From positions 87,276,213 through 87,340,212 of the forward strand of contig CM044310.1 of assembly GCA_024291935.2 (NCBI GenBank): a stretch of DNA of 64,000 nt, read 5' to 3'. This DNA comes from Okapia johnstoni (Eukaryota; Chordata; Mammalia; Artiodactyla; Giraffidae). The notes below the pieces were generated by a model. It was not told the origin of the DNA. It ran no database searches and worked only from the letters and a program-made list of their open reading frames with translations. This document shows positions 47,476-58,354 of this stretch, piece by piece (position 1 is the stretch's first letter; each line of letters begins with the position of its first letter). Both the position numbers and the translations under genes were made by a program.

Positions 47476-47554
47476 ACAGAAACAATATTGTAACAAATTC
47501 AGTAGAGACTTTAACATGGTCCACGTTAAAAAAAAACAAAAGTGAGGCGAAAGT

Positions 47555-48062
47555 TTTTAAAAATAATTTTATTCATTTATTGATTTTTGGCCGTGCTGGG
47601 TCTCTGTTGCTGTGTGAGCTACTCTCTAGTTGTGGTATGAGGGCATCTCATACAGTGGCTTCTCTTGTTGCAGAGCGTGGACTCTGTACCTCAGTTTTCT
47701 CAACTGTAAAATGGGGATAATAATAGAACTCATGGGTCTGATCTGAAGGTTTTTTAGTAATTTATTTTTTCCTGGGTCTTCATTGCTATGCGACTTTCTC
47801 TAGTTGCAGACAGTTGGGGTTGCTCTCCAGTTGCGGTGAGTGGGCTTCTTATTGCAGAGTAGCTTTTCTTGTTTCGGAGCACGTGCTCCAGGGCTGAGGG
47901 CTTCAGTACTTGTGGCTCTCTGGCTCGACAGCACAGGCTTAGTAGCTGTGGTGCACGGGCTTAGTTGCTCCAAGGCATATGGGATCTTTCTGGACTAGGG
48001 CTCAAACCTGTGTCTGCTGCATTGGCAGAGAGATTCTTTACCACTCAGCCACCAGTGAAGCC
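47555..48062 (-). mobile_element. Two CHR-1 SINEs around a MIR fragment
   Basis: The first copy (47555-47681) is truncated. A MIR piece (47682-47745, AACTGTAAAATGGGGATAATA) follows, then a full copy (47748-48062) ends ACCACTCAGCCACCAGTG. Confidence 0.8.
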
Positions 48063-48845
48063 TGGAGACAATTTGTTTTTTTCAAGTTCTAGTCATTTCA
48101 AAGAAGGCTCTTTAGGGAAGAAGTAACAGTTAAATGTGTCCAGGTGGGTAACGGAACTAGAGATTTCATCCTCCCAAACTCCCAAACCCTTGAAGGATCC
48201 ACCTGAGGGTATGTAGCATAAAAAAGTCATGGAGGGAGGATGATACATCTTTATACCCCCGAGGAGCCCACATGGGGATAACAATGAAGTCCTTCTGTTT
48301 CTACAGGAAGATTGATACATGGACCAATATAAGAAGAGATTTCTAAGAATCATGTTCAGATGTAATGGCCTCCATGAGACTCATAAGCCCTTAAATTGAG
48401 GGACATATTCACACGGGGTCTGGATGGTGATTCTTGCCTCGGTTAGAAGCCCGGGCTGGCCATCTCTCTGGCCCCTTCCTACTGGGAAATGACATGACTA
48501 TGCAAATGGAACTTGGAGCTGCCTTTAGTGTGCTATGTCCCCTGAAGATAAGGGTGCTCAGATCTGCAAAGCTTTCAGGAGTTCCTACGAAGACAGAAAA
48601 CTCAAACTTCCCAGAGCAGGTGCCCAGAGGTTGGCTTCTCATCCAAACAGGAGGTTACAAAAGCCAAGGCAAGCCTCAGCCAGCGTCCCATGCTGCCCAC
48701 ACCCATGTATGGCTCCAGGGAGCAATAAAGAGCACACTCCTTGGAAACTGGAACAGACTCCAGCCATCAGCTTTGATCTGAACCCGGGGGCTGGGCCGGA
48801 ACCAGTTCCTCTGCTCCTTGAATGTTGGACTACTGCCATCCTGTG
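48063..48845. other. Unassigned unique sequence
   Basis: Plus frames of 108-115 codons (48434-48861) overlap in different frames and have no motif. No gene is supported. Confidence 0.4.
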
Positions 48846-49062
48846 TTGTTTTGCTGTTTAGTTGCTCAGTTGTGTCCAATTCTTTTTGATTCCATGGACT
48901 ATAGCTCGCCAGGCTCCTCTGTCCATGGGATTATCCAGGCAAAAATAATGGAGTGGGTTGCCATTTCCTTCGCCAGGGGATCTTCCCAACCCAGGGATCA
49001 AACCTGTGTCTCCTGCATTGGCAGGTGGATTCTTTACTGTCTCAGCTACCAGGGAAGCCCTC
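48846..49062 (-). mobile_element. Bov-tA SINE
   Basis: TGCTGTTTAGTTGCTCAGTT to CTACCAGGGAAGCCC; ATCCTGTG occurs on both sides. Confidence 0.9.
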
Positions 49063-49579
49063 TATCCTGTGAGGGCTCCTCTAATTTCAAAATCACTTGA
49101 AGACTCTTGGGCAGATTGCCCTGGCAGAGCTGACTTGTCTTTGTCAGCACATCTCTGGTCATGCCTTCCCATCAATCAATACCATTTACCACTGTGGGCT
49201 TGGCAGGTGGAGATGACTGTGGAAGGAGTTTTTTTATAAATGACAACAACAAAAAGATTAAAGAGAATAGATTTTTAGATAAAAAAAAAAAGACACAACT
49301 CATGTACGTTACATAAGGACTTCAAAGTTAAAAGCTTATGCTTAAAGCCAGAAAGTATTAGAACATCAACAAAACTTGATCAAAATGTGTATCTTTGAGT
49401 GAATTGTTTGGCAAGGCTTTTTATAATATTTGAATCCTGCTAGACAAAATCTTTACTTTCCTAAAAAGTCTTTAAATGTAACTTACTAAGTTGTTGAATG
49501 ACTGAGAAGGTGATGCATCAAAGTGGCAGCTTTATTGTTGTTTCTATAAAAAGAAAATTAACTCTTGGTCCTCATAAGT
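49063..49579. other. Unassigned, AT-rich unique sequence
   Basis: No gene or named repeat is recognised; an A-run lies at about 49281-49291. Confidence 0.4.
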
Positions 49580-49793
49580 GGGCTTCCCTGGTGGCTCAGT
49601 GGTGAAGAGCTCGCCTACCAGTACAGGGGACATAGGTTCGATACTTGGGTCGGGAAGATCCCCTGGAGAAGGAAATGGCAACCCACTTCAGTATCCTTGC
49701 CTAGGAAATCCCATGGACAGAGGAGCCTGGAAGACTACAGTCCATGCAGTTGCAAAAGTGTCAGATATGGCTTAGCAGCCAAAACAACAAAAC
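49580..49793 (+). mobile_element. Bov-tA SINE
   Basis: GGGCTTCCCTGGTGGCTCAG to GCTTAGCAGCCAAAACAAC. Confidence 0.9.
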
Positions 49794-50305
49794 TAATGAG
49801 TAACCTCATATGTACAAAGACGGTAATCACTCCCCCATGTTCCCTTCTGCACATCAGGAGGCTCTGGCTCACCCCGAATCATGAATCATGCTTAGATCAT
49901 GCCCACAATGTCAAGCATGGTATTGTGGGTGTCATGGTACAAAAACAAGAAAAAGAAAGAGGCATCACTTCTCAATGCTCAGTAATACAAAACCATAGGA
50001 TCTATTTTGAATTTTTCAGTGGGGAAAAATTATGAAGGCCTGTCCTACAGGGTGGGATTGAGAGAAGCAGGGTCATGAGAGAGAAAGATGAGGGCTCTGG
50101 GCAGGCCTGTTTGAGAAGGAAAGTGTTGAGCTGAAATCTGGACACATGGGAGTCAGGCTTGAAATGATCTGCGAGCTGAGCATTCTGGGTGGAGGGAACT
50201 GTAAGATGGTGCAGTAAGTCCTGCCAGTGAGTTATTTAAGATGTGAATGTTGACTTGTTTGAATAGACCATCATTCATTCACCAGATATTTAAACTGCAG
50301 CCATG
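49794..50305. other. Unassigned sequence
   Basis: No gene or named repeat is recognised. Confidence 0.4.
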
Positions 50306-50430
50306 CACTTGCCTGGTGGTCCATTAGTTCAGATACTGTGCTTCCACGGCACGGGGCATGGAGTCTGGGGAACTAGGATCCCACATGGCGCATGGTGCGG
50401 CCAGAGAAAAGAAATAATAAAAAAACAAAG
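50306..50430 (+). mobile_element. CHR-2 type SINE, diverged
   Basis: CTTGCCTGGTGGTCCATTAG to an A-rich tail. Confidence 0.8.
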
Positions 50431-50879
50431 TGCATTCACTTTTTGTCAGAAAGTGTTGCAGATGCTTAGACCACATTAGGCTGGAGTATTCTTTGCAGAG
50501 GAAGCAAGAGCACTGCAAAACAGTCCTGGTGTCCTTAGCTCCTGCTGTTCCACTCTTACTCCTGGGGTGCGCAGCTCAGCCACCTCCGGAGAGCTGGCCT
50601 GCCTACCCCCGGACGTGTGGTAAGAGAGGCCTGCCCTTAGGACGTTGCCTGTGGTTTTCCAGGGATGAACACATCTCCCGATGCTGGCATTCAGGATTAG
50701 CCAGCTCATTTTCTGGCATATAGAAGTCACATTCTCCATTATCATTTCTTACCAGGGATAAAGTAATACATTGACCCCCATCTGCCGGATTTCTCTCGAG
50801 GCAGCAGTGTAGGGGTGGCTAGGGACTGGGCTGCCCTACCACAAGTGGGCAAGAGACTTGAATTCTAGCTCCGAGAGAC
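50431..50879. other. Unassigned sequence
   Basis: No gene or named repeat is recognised. Confidence 0.4.
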
Positions 50880-50899
50880 AAAAAAAAAAAAAAAAAAAA
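50880..50899. repeat. Poly-A tract, 20 bases
   Basis: Uninterrupted A-run with no recognisable element on its left. Confidence 0.85.
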
Positions 50900-50917
50900 C
50901 AGTAAAGAAATAATGCA

Positions 50918-51065
50918 GGAATTCCCTGGTGGTTCAACAGTTGGGACTCCAAGCTTACACTTTAGGGGCACAGATTTGACCCCTGGTCAGGGAACTAAGA
51001 TCCTACAAGCCAAGTGGTGAAGCTGAAGAAAGAAAGAAGGAAATAAAATAGAAATAAATAAATAA
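50918..51065 (+). mobile_element. CHR-2 type SINE with A-rich tail
   Basis: GGAATTCCCTGGTGGTTCAA to a GAAA/AAATA-rich tail. Confidence 0.88.
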
Positions 51066-51089
51066 ATCTTTTTTTTTAAAAAAGGGGCA

Positions 51090-51381
51090 GGTCTTCCCTG
51101 GTGGTCTCGTGATTAAGAATCCATCTTGCAATGCAAGGGACCCTGGTTTGATCCCTGGTCGGGAAGATTCCACATGTCTCAGAGCAACTAAGCCCGTGTG
51201 TTACAACTGTGGAGCCCACACTCTGGAGTCTTCGAGTTGCAACTCCTGAGCCCACATGCCTAGAGCCTGTGCTCCACAGTAAGAGAAGCCACCTCAATGA
51301 GACGCCCGAGCAGCGCAACTAGAGAGCAGCCCCTGCTCGGGAGACCCACCGCAGCCAGAAAAATAAAATAAAAATAAAATA
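51090..51381 (+). mobile_element. CHR-1 type SINE with A-rich tail
   Basis: TCTTCCCTGGTGGTCTCGTG, GCAACTAAGCCCGTGTGTTA and an AAATAAAATAAAA tail. Confidence 0.9.
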
Positions 51382-52494
51382 GGTGTTTTTTAAGTAAAGA
51401 ATTAAGGAAGATCATCTCAGAAACAGATAAACACTCTGAAGAAAATAAAGCATAAATGCTGTGTGTGAGAGTGAGAGAGCGCACTGGGGCTCTGGGTACT
51501 TGTGAAAATACAAGTAAATAATTGAGAGTCTGGTACACAGTAAGTGTTCAACAGATATTTGCTCCTACTATGATGATGATGATGATGCAGCTTTTCCCAG
51601 TCTGCTGACCAAAAAGCAGTTGTTTCTGTTTTGCATAAGTGACATGCTGTGACGAGGCTTTGAATACGAGTCTCGTACTCATTTCTTGTGAGTGACATGG
51701 ACTGACAGAAGAGCCGTGTGAATGGCCTCGCCCTCACGGCCCCAGCATCCCAGTCAGCAGGGAGTCACGTGATGAAAGACGGATGGATCAGGCATCCAAG
51801 AGGGCTGCTTGTGAACCGGTCTCACACAGCCAGGCTCTGTGCCCTGCGCTCTGCACCAGTGTCCCCGGCCCCTGCCCTCCAGGTGTTGTGGAGGGATGCT
51901 AATGGTGACTCTCTCAATGTCAGGGAAACTGGAGCCTGGGGTCCTTTACTGGCAGGTTCTGGGGGAACTGGTGGGGAGAGGCTGTGAAGGGCACAGAGAG
52001 CCCGCACCCTCACACTCCTTTATTTTCAAGTTGTGTGTGTGTGTTTTATCACAAAAGTGAAGCAAGCTTGCTATAACCACAGCAAACGTCACAGTGTGTA
52101 AAGAAAAAGGCAGAAATCCATCTCCAGCTGACCCCTGCCCCAGGCTACATCCCTGATGTCGACTGGACCAGTGGAGGCCTTGGGTCCTGGGGGCCGTCCA
52201 CCCCGCTTCCCTCTAGGCCTTTAATCCTGAGTCCTAATGCGTGAGAGCTTCCTTTCTTTACACCTGCACACCCTCTAGTGGGGGTGCTTTGCATAGGCGA
52301 GGTGAGGACAGTAGGAAATGTGACCTAAGGCCCCTGTAACTCAGGTTCTAGATTCTCTGTCTCACCTAGTCCCACCAGCCTTTGACTAGTGAGTTTGGCT
52401 TTCTGATCCCAAAGCCGAAAGGATATTGGGAATGAAGCCACCTACTCTTAGAAAAAAGAGAGAGAGAAAAAAGACACCAACTATATTACAATAT
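51382..52494. other. Unassigned unique sequence, 1.1 kb
   Basis: A short (ATG)n run lies at 51571-51588 and a (TG)n run near 52034. Overlapping frames of up to 106 codons lack motifs. Confidence 0.4.
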
Positions 52495-52619
52495 AGTTGG
52501 ATGGCATCACCGACTCAGGTATGAGTTTGAACAAGCTCCGTGAGTTGGTGATGGACAGGGAAGCCTGGCGTGCTGCAGTCCATGGGGTCGCAGAGAATCG
52601 GCCACGACTGAGCAACTAA
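52495..52619 (+). mobile_element. BovB LINE 3' tail
   Basis: GTTGGATGGCATCACCGACT to ACTGAGCAACTAAACTG; ATATTACAAT flanks both sides. Confidence 0.85.
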
Positions 52620-52645
52620 ACTGAATATTACAATAGCAACCTTAA

Positions 52646-52835
52646 TGATGCTGGGAAAGATTGAGAGCAGGAGGAGAAGAGGGTTGACAGAGGATGAGAT
52701 GGTTGGATGGCATCACCAACTCAATGGACATGAGTCTGAGCAAGCTCCAGGAGATGGTGAAGGACAGGAAAGCCTGGCGTGCTGCAGTCCATGGGGTCGC
52801 AAAGAGTCAGAAATGACCAAGCGACTGAGCAACAG
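52646..52835 (+). mobile_element. BovB LINE 3' tail
   Basis: GATGCTGGGAAAGATTGAGA to GCGACTGAGCAACAGG; second tail in the same direction 27 bp after the first. Confidence 0.85.
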
Positions 52836-52862
52836 GTCAAAAGCAGCCTTTTCACCTAGAGG

Positions 52863-53000
52863 TAATAATAATAACCTTATAATAACAATGATAATAACCA
52901 TTTACGGGATCTCTTATTAAGTGCCAGGCATTGCTTTAATTAGTTGGTCTAATTCCCACAACAACATTCTCCAGAAGTAGTACTATTATTCATCTTTCTC
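52863..53000 (-). mobile_element. MIR SINE with TAA-rich edge
   Basis: TAATAATAATAACC edge, then AAGTGCCAGGCATTGCTTTA and TAGTACTATTATTCATC. Confidence 0.7.
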
Positions 53001-53044
53001 TTTTCTAGAAGAGACACAAGTACTTGGGCGTGTTGACTGCAGGA

Positions 53045-53275
53045 GACTCATGGCGTAGACTCTGGAGCTCGGACCCCCTGGGCTAATCCTGGTTCTGCCA
53101 CTTACCAGCTGTGTGGCCTTGGGCTTAGGTTATGGAACCTCCCATCACTCAGTTTCCTCTCTTATAAAATGGGGTGATGACAGAATCTCTCTCAGAGGGT
53201 GGCTGTGAGGATCCAGTGAGTTAGCGTGTCCAGCGCCTGGCACAGAGAAGGCCCTCAATAAATGTGAGTGGGAGG
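53045..53275 (+). mobile_element. MIR SINE, full length
   Basis: GACTCTGGAGCTCGGACC, CTTACCAGCTGTGTGGCCTT, TTATAAAATGGGGTGATGAC and CTCAATAAATGTGAG. Confidence 0.88.
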
Positions 53276-53631
53276 ATTAAATGATGGGCTTCAGTCTCAG
53301 CTAGGGATTGACTGAGGAGGAATTTGAACCCAGGTCTGCAGGCTGTCAAGGCTTGTGGGCTTCCCTGCTATGGATTGCTGCTAACCTAGAGCCAGCCCCT
53401 CCCCTCCAAGTCCTGGGTCCCCAGGAAGGAACCTCAGATCTCAGGAATGTGAAGATATGCCCTCTCTGAAAAGCCAGCGATTCCTAGTGGGTCGTGAGAG
53501 GTAGAGAAAGACTGTGGGCCAGCCTCTCCTGGCCCTTGTTGGAAGGCTTCCAAGTCCCCTGCCCTGATCAGGGTTTAGATGAGGATTCTCTGCCCTTCTG
53601 GGGATCCATGCTGTTTCTAATTAGGGTTGTG
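53276..53631. other. Unassigned sequence
   Basis: Begins with a short reversed MIR tail (GAGGAATTTGAACCCAGG). No gene is seen. Confidence 0.4.
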
Positions 53632-53744
53632 ATGTTGTTGCTGTTTAGTTGCTAAGTCATGTCCAACTCTGCAACCCCATGGATGCCAGGCTCGCCAGGC
53701 TCCTCTGTTCATGGGATTTCCCTGACAAGAATACTGGAGTGGGA
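53632..53744 (-). mobile_element. Bov-tA SINE, truncated
   Basis: GTTGTTGCTGTTTAGTTGCT to AAGAATACTGGAGTGGGAA. Confidence 0.88.
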
Positions 53745-53869
53745 AGGGATATGATGCAAAGACTCAAATAGCCCCAGTATGGTGGATGATATGATCGTTT
53801 ACGGACTGCCTCCCAAATGTGATAGCTGCTGTGAGAGAGACTGCCAGACGCGACCCCCTGGAGTGGTGC

Positions 53870-54114
53870 CGTCCAACCTATGAGGAGAGAGTGAGAATGT
53901 TCCAGGCAGAGGGCTGGTGTGAGCAAAGGCAGAGAGGCCAAGAAAGCATGTGAGGAGGGAGTGAGCTTGTGGCAAGAGGCAGTAGAATAGGAGGCTGCAG
54001 AGACCAACAGGGGTCAGAACTTGGAGGTCTTTGTGTGATCTGTCAAAGAGCTTGAACTTACTTTGGCTGAAAATGAGGAGCCAGTGAAGAGTTATGAAGG
54101 GAGGAGGTGACTCT
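53870..54114 (+). repeat. Ancient mammalian repeat, family unassigned
   Basis: GTTCCAGGCAGAGGGCTGGT and GTGAGCAAAGGCAGAGAGGC match the same old repeat type as near 37.2 kb. Confidence 0.45.
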
Positions 54115-54570
54115 GGTAAGGGTTTGTCATCTGTCAAATGGGATAAAAGTGGTACTTGCCTCACAGGGTTATTGGAGGATTAAGAGATGATCCATATAAC
54201 GTATTTTTTAATCATTTGTTTTTCTTAATTTTTAAAATTAGCTTTATTTATTTATTTTTGGCTCCACCGGGTCTTTGTTGCTGCGTGAGGGTTTTCTCCA
54301 GTTGTGAGGAGCAGGGGTTACTCTCTAGTTGTGATGCGCCAGCTTCTCATTGTGGAGGCTTCTCTTGTTGCAGAGCACGGGCTCAGTAGTTGTGGCCCAT
54401 GGGCTTAGTTGCCCCGCAGCATGTGGAATGTTCCCAGGCCAGGGATCAAACCTGTGTCTTCTGCATTGGCAGGCAGATTCTTAACCACTGGACCACCAGG
54501 GAAGTCCCATATAAAGTGCTTGGAGTGGCACCTAGAAAATGCTCATTAAATGTTCGGTGATGCTGCTGCT
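54115..54570 (+). mobile_element. MIR SINE split by a CHR-1 SINE
   Basis: TCTGTCAAATGGGATAAAAG on the left and TGCTCATTAAATGTTCGG on the right; CCATATAACGT and CCATATAAAGT at the junctions. Confidence 0.8.
54205..54508 (-). mobile_element. CHR-1 type SINE
   Basis: T-rich end, TTTTTGGCTCCACCGGGTCT, to ACCACCAGGGAAGTCC. Confidence 0.9.
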
Positions 54571-54769
54571 GGTGTTGGTACTATCTTGCAGTGAAGAGTG
54601 AGAGCACCTCTTGCAGACTACCCAGGCAGTACAGAGTGAGTGAGGTTCAGTGGGGTGGACAGAGACTAAGACCACCCTCACATGGATATCCAGCAGGCCA
54701 CGGACTTGTCTGCCTGCTAAAGACTAAAAGGCAAGCTTCCTGGTGTGGCCCCTCCCGGCCTCTTTCTCA

Positions 54770-55550
54770 CTCACTAGGCTCCAGCCTCCTTATTGTGTTT
54801 CTGCTCTTCAAACATGCCCATCCCTGGGCCTTCGACACAACTGTTCCCTCTGTCTGGGAGGACCTTCCCCCACATCTTCTCTTGGCGGCCCCTTTCTTGT
54901 CACGGAGCTCTTGGTTCAATGTCATTTCCTCTGAAAAGCCTTTTCTGAGCCTGGGCGTTTCAGCTTTATCTCCAGCTAAAGCAATCTTATTTGCTTTCGT
55001 GTTTAATGTCTATTGCTCCCTATCCCCTTGTTACAGACTGAATTGTGTTCCCCTTGGCCTGCAATTCATTTGTTGAAGTCCTGACCCCTGTACCCCAGAA
55101 TGTGACTGTATCTGGAGATGGGATCTTTAAAGAGGTGATTACGTTAAAGTGAGGCCCTTAGGGCAGGCTCCGATCCAATCTGACTGCTGTCCTCAGAAGA
55201 AGAGGAAATTTGGACACACAAGGAAGGGTGAATGCACAGAGGTTCTGTGGGAAGAGGCAGCAAGAGGGTGGCCATTTGCAAGCCAAGGATAGAGGCTCCA
55301 GGAGAAATCAACTGTTTTGGCATCTTGGACTTCCAGCCTTTAGAACTGCGATCACACAAATTTTTGTTGTTTAAGCTACCTAGTTTGTGGTGTTTTGTTA
55401 TGGCAGCGTATTAGCAAACAAATATACTTCTAGGTGTAATTTCCGTAAGGGCACAGAGTATGTCTTTCTGGTTTGCCACGGTGTCCCTAATGTCCCTAAT
55501 TTATTGAACACTGACTAGCACATGGAGACCCTCAGTAAAGGTGAGATGAC
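54770..55550 (+). mobile_element. L2 LINE 3' end split by an MLT1-like LTR
   Basis: GAAAAGCCTTTTCTGAGCCT lies left of the LTR; TTTCCGTAAGGGCACAGAGT and ATTTATTGAACACTGACTAG lie right of it. Confidence 0.72.
55031..55425 (+). mobile_element. MaLR-type (MLT1-like) LTR, near full length
   Basis: Starts TGTTACAGACTGAATTGTG and ends near TATTAGCAAACAAA; inside are GAATGTGACTGTATCTGGAG and CTTCCAGCCTTTAGAACTG. Confidence 0.75.
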
Positions 55551-55696
55551 CTCTATTAGAGATTTATTCTTTTCAAGTTGTTCTGGGAGAGATGGCTTGT
55601 CAGCCTGTATTCATCTATTAGCAAAGTGGATTCAGTGAGATGATGCCTTCCTGGAGACAGAGTCTAGGGGTTGAGGGGAGGAAAAGAAAGAAAAGA

Positions 55697-55903
55697 AAGT
55701 GAAGTCGCTCAGTTGTGTCTGACTCTTTGTGACCTCATGGACTGTAGCCTACCAGGCTCCTCCGTCCATGGGATTTTCCAGGCAAGAATACTGGAGTGGG
55801 TTGCCATTTCCTTCTCTAGGAGATCTTCCCGACTCAGGGATTGAACCCAGGTCTCCTGCATTGTAGGCAGACGCTTTACCATCTGAGCCACCAGGAAAGT
55901 CTG
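55697..55903 (-). mobile_element. Bov-tA SINE
   Basis: AGTGAAGTCGCTCAGTTGTG to GAGCCACCAGGAAAGTC; TGAGGGGAGG lies on both sides. Confidence 0.9.
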
Positions 55904-56105
55904 AGGGGAGGGGTACCCCACAAAGTTCTGATTATAAAAGGCAGGAGGACAGACCCAGGGCATTTTCCATTATGGGGCTGATTGAGTAAGTGCTGCAGGA
56001 CTCGGGTCTAGACAGTGACAGCAGAGACAATGGGGCAGAAAGGATTGGGAGAAGTCAGAGGCAAAGCCTATCAGAGTAGCCTTATTAGGCCATTGGCTCA
56101 GGGCT

Positions 56106-56410
56106 TGAAAGTGAAAGTTGCTCAGTCATGTCCAACTCTTTGTGACCTCATGGATAGTCCATGGAATTCTCCAGGCCAGAATATTGGAGTGAGTAGCTGT
56201 TCTCTTCTCTAGCGGATCCTCCCAACCCAGGTATTGAACAAGATCTCCCGCATTGCAGGCGGATTCTTCACCAGCTGAGCCACCAGGGAAGCCCAAGAAT
56301 ACTGGAGTGGGTAGCCTATCCCTTCTCCAGGGGATCTACCTGACCCAAGAATCGAACCAGGGTTTCCTGCATTGCAGGCAGATTCTTTACCAAGAGCTAC
56401 GAGGGAAGCT
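56106..56410 (-). mobile_element. Bov-tA SINE dimer (Bov-tA3-like)
   Basis: A full copy (56106-56294) abuts a second partial copy (56295-56410) in the same direction. Confidence 0.88.
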
Positions 56411-56947
56411 CTACATTCCTTCAAGGCCCTCAAATTTAGTCTTTAGACATTATCTCCTAAAGAGATTACAACTAGTCATGGACACCCCCAGTAGGCTTGA
56501 AAAAAGATGGTCATTTGAAAAGCTGTAATTGCAAAATGCAAATATCAAGAATATTCTAGAACCCATCTTTCAAGACCTACCTACAACATCTGACACAGTG
56601 ATTTTCCTCCTCCTGGCAACATTCTCTTCACTTAGCTTCCTTTTCATTCTCCTCTGTTGGTTCCCACTCATCTCATCCCTCAGCCTTAAACGTTTATTTT
56701 CAGAAGTCAGCCAGAGCGATCCCTTAGTGTCTTTGCACTTGAATTTCCTCTGCTGAAACACACTTCCTCAAAACTGATTCCCTTTCAGATTCTTGCCTGA
56801 ATGTCACTTTCAGTGAGATCTCTTCCCTACCACCATATTTTAAAAAATTATTTGTTATTTATTTTGCCTGGCTGGATCTTTGTTGTGGTGTATGGGCTTT
56901 CTCTAGTTGCAGTGATTGTGGGTTACTCTCTGCTACTCTCTAGTTGC

Positions 56948-57152
56948 TTTCCTGGTGGTTCAGATGGTAAAGAACCCACCTGCAATGAGGGAGACCTGGG
57001 TTCAATCCCTGGGTTGGGAAGATCCCCTGGAGAAGGGAATGGCTACACACTCCAGTATTCTGGCCTGGAGAATTCCATGGACATGGGAGGCTGGAAGGCT
57101 ACATTCCATGAGATCACAAAGAGTGGGATATGACTGAGAAACTTTCACTTTC
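56948..57152 (+). mobile_element. Bov-tA SINE
   Basis: TTTCCTGGTGGTTCAGATGG to ATATGACTGAGAAACTTTC; TCTCTAGTTGC occurs at both junctions. Confidence 0.9.
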
Positions 57153-57347
57153 TCTAGTTGCAGTTTGAAGGCTTCTCATTCCGATGGCTTCTGTTGTTGC
57201 AGAGCATGGGCTCTAGGTGTGCAGGCTCAGGAGCTGTGGCACACAGGCTTAGTCGCCCCATGGCATGTGGAATCTTCCTGGACCAGGAATAGAACCCATG
57301 TTCCCTGCATTGGCAGGTGGAGAATTCCTAACCACTAAACCACCAGG

Positions 57348-57797
57348 GTCAAGGCTATGGTTTTTCCAGTGGTCATGTATGGATGTGAGAGTTGGACGGT
57401 GAAGAAAGCTGAGCGCCGAAGAATTGATGCTTTTGAACTGTGGTGTTAGAGAAGACTCTTGAGAGTCCCTTGGACTGCAAGGAGATCCAATCAATCCATC
57501 CTAAAACAGATCAATCCTGGGTGTTCATTGGAAGGTCTGATGTTGAAGCTGAAACTCCAATACTTTGGCCACCTCATGCGAAGGGTTGACTCATTGGAAA
57601 AGACCCTAATGCTGGGAAGGATTGGGGGCGGGAGGAGAAGGGGACGACAGAGGATGAGATGGCTGGATGGCATCACCGACTCGATGGACATGGGTTTGGG
57701 TAGACTCCAGGAGTTGGTGATGGACAGAGAGGCCTGGCATGCTGCGGTTCATGGGGTCGCAAAGAGTCGGACACGACTGAGCGACTGAACTGAACTG
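57348..57797 (+). mobile_element. BovB LINE 3' end with perfect 11-bp target-site duplication
   Basis: AAACCACCAGG lies at 57337-57347 and 57798-57808. The frame 57459-57788 holds the ORF2 C-terminus ([11 protein letters not shown] to KSRTRLSD); an in-frame TAG just upstream, in FELWC, breaks it. Confidence 0.94.
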
Positions 57798-58016
57798 AAA
57801 CCACCAGGTAAGTCTCCCTACTACGTTATTTAAAATTGCACTTTCTCCAAATTTCCATCCCTCTTTCCTCTTTACCACTTACCACCAAAAGACTTCCCAC
57901 ATGTATTTCTCATTTAGTGTTTGTCTCCTCTGACTTGTATGTCACCTTCAGGAGACCAGAGGTCTGTCTTATGTTTACCGCCGTATCTCTACTATTAGAA
58001 TAGTGCCTGACACATA

Positions 58017-58140
58017 GTTCAGTTCAGTTCAGTTGCTCAGTCATATCCAACTGCAGTGAGCCAGGCTTGCCTGTCCTTCACTATCTCCCGGAGTTTGCTC
58101 AAACTCTTGTTCATTGTGTAGGTGATGCTGATGCTAGTCG
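58017..58140 (-). mobile_element. BovB LINE 3' fragment with deletions
   Basis: AGTTCAGTTCAGTTCAGTTG to GTAGGTGATGCTGATGC. Confidence 0.78.
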
Positions 58141-58148
58141 CCCCCTTG

Positions 58149-58354
58149 GACTTCCCTGGTGGCTCAGAAGGTAATTTGCCTGCAATGCAAGAGACGCGGG
58201 TTCGATCCCTGGCTCGGGAAGATCCCCTGGAGAAGCGAATGGCTACCCACTCCAGTATTCTTGCCTAGACAATTCCATGGATAGAGGAGCTTGGCGGGCT
58301 ACAATCCATGGGGTCGCAAGGGGTCGGACACGCCTGAGCGACCAACACACACAT
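58149..58354 (+). mobile_element. Bov-tA SINE upstream of BBS2
   Basis: GACTTCCCTGGTGGCTCAGA to GCCTGAGCGACCAACACAC, ending about 450 bp before the BBS2 ATG. Confidence 0.9.

Larger units (their letters stand above)
56838..57816 (-). mobile_element. CHR-1 type SINE split by Bov-tA and BovB
   Basis: TTATTTTGCCTGGCTGGATC at the left edge; AACCACTAAACCACCAGG before and CCACCAGGTAAGTCTCCC after the BovB. Confidence 0.88.

Noticed and set aside
54591..55076. 161-codon plus-strand open frame
   Set aside because: It overlaps an L2 3' end and the start of an LTR; no domain or splice context.
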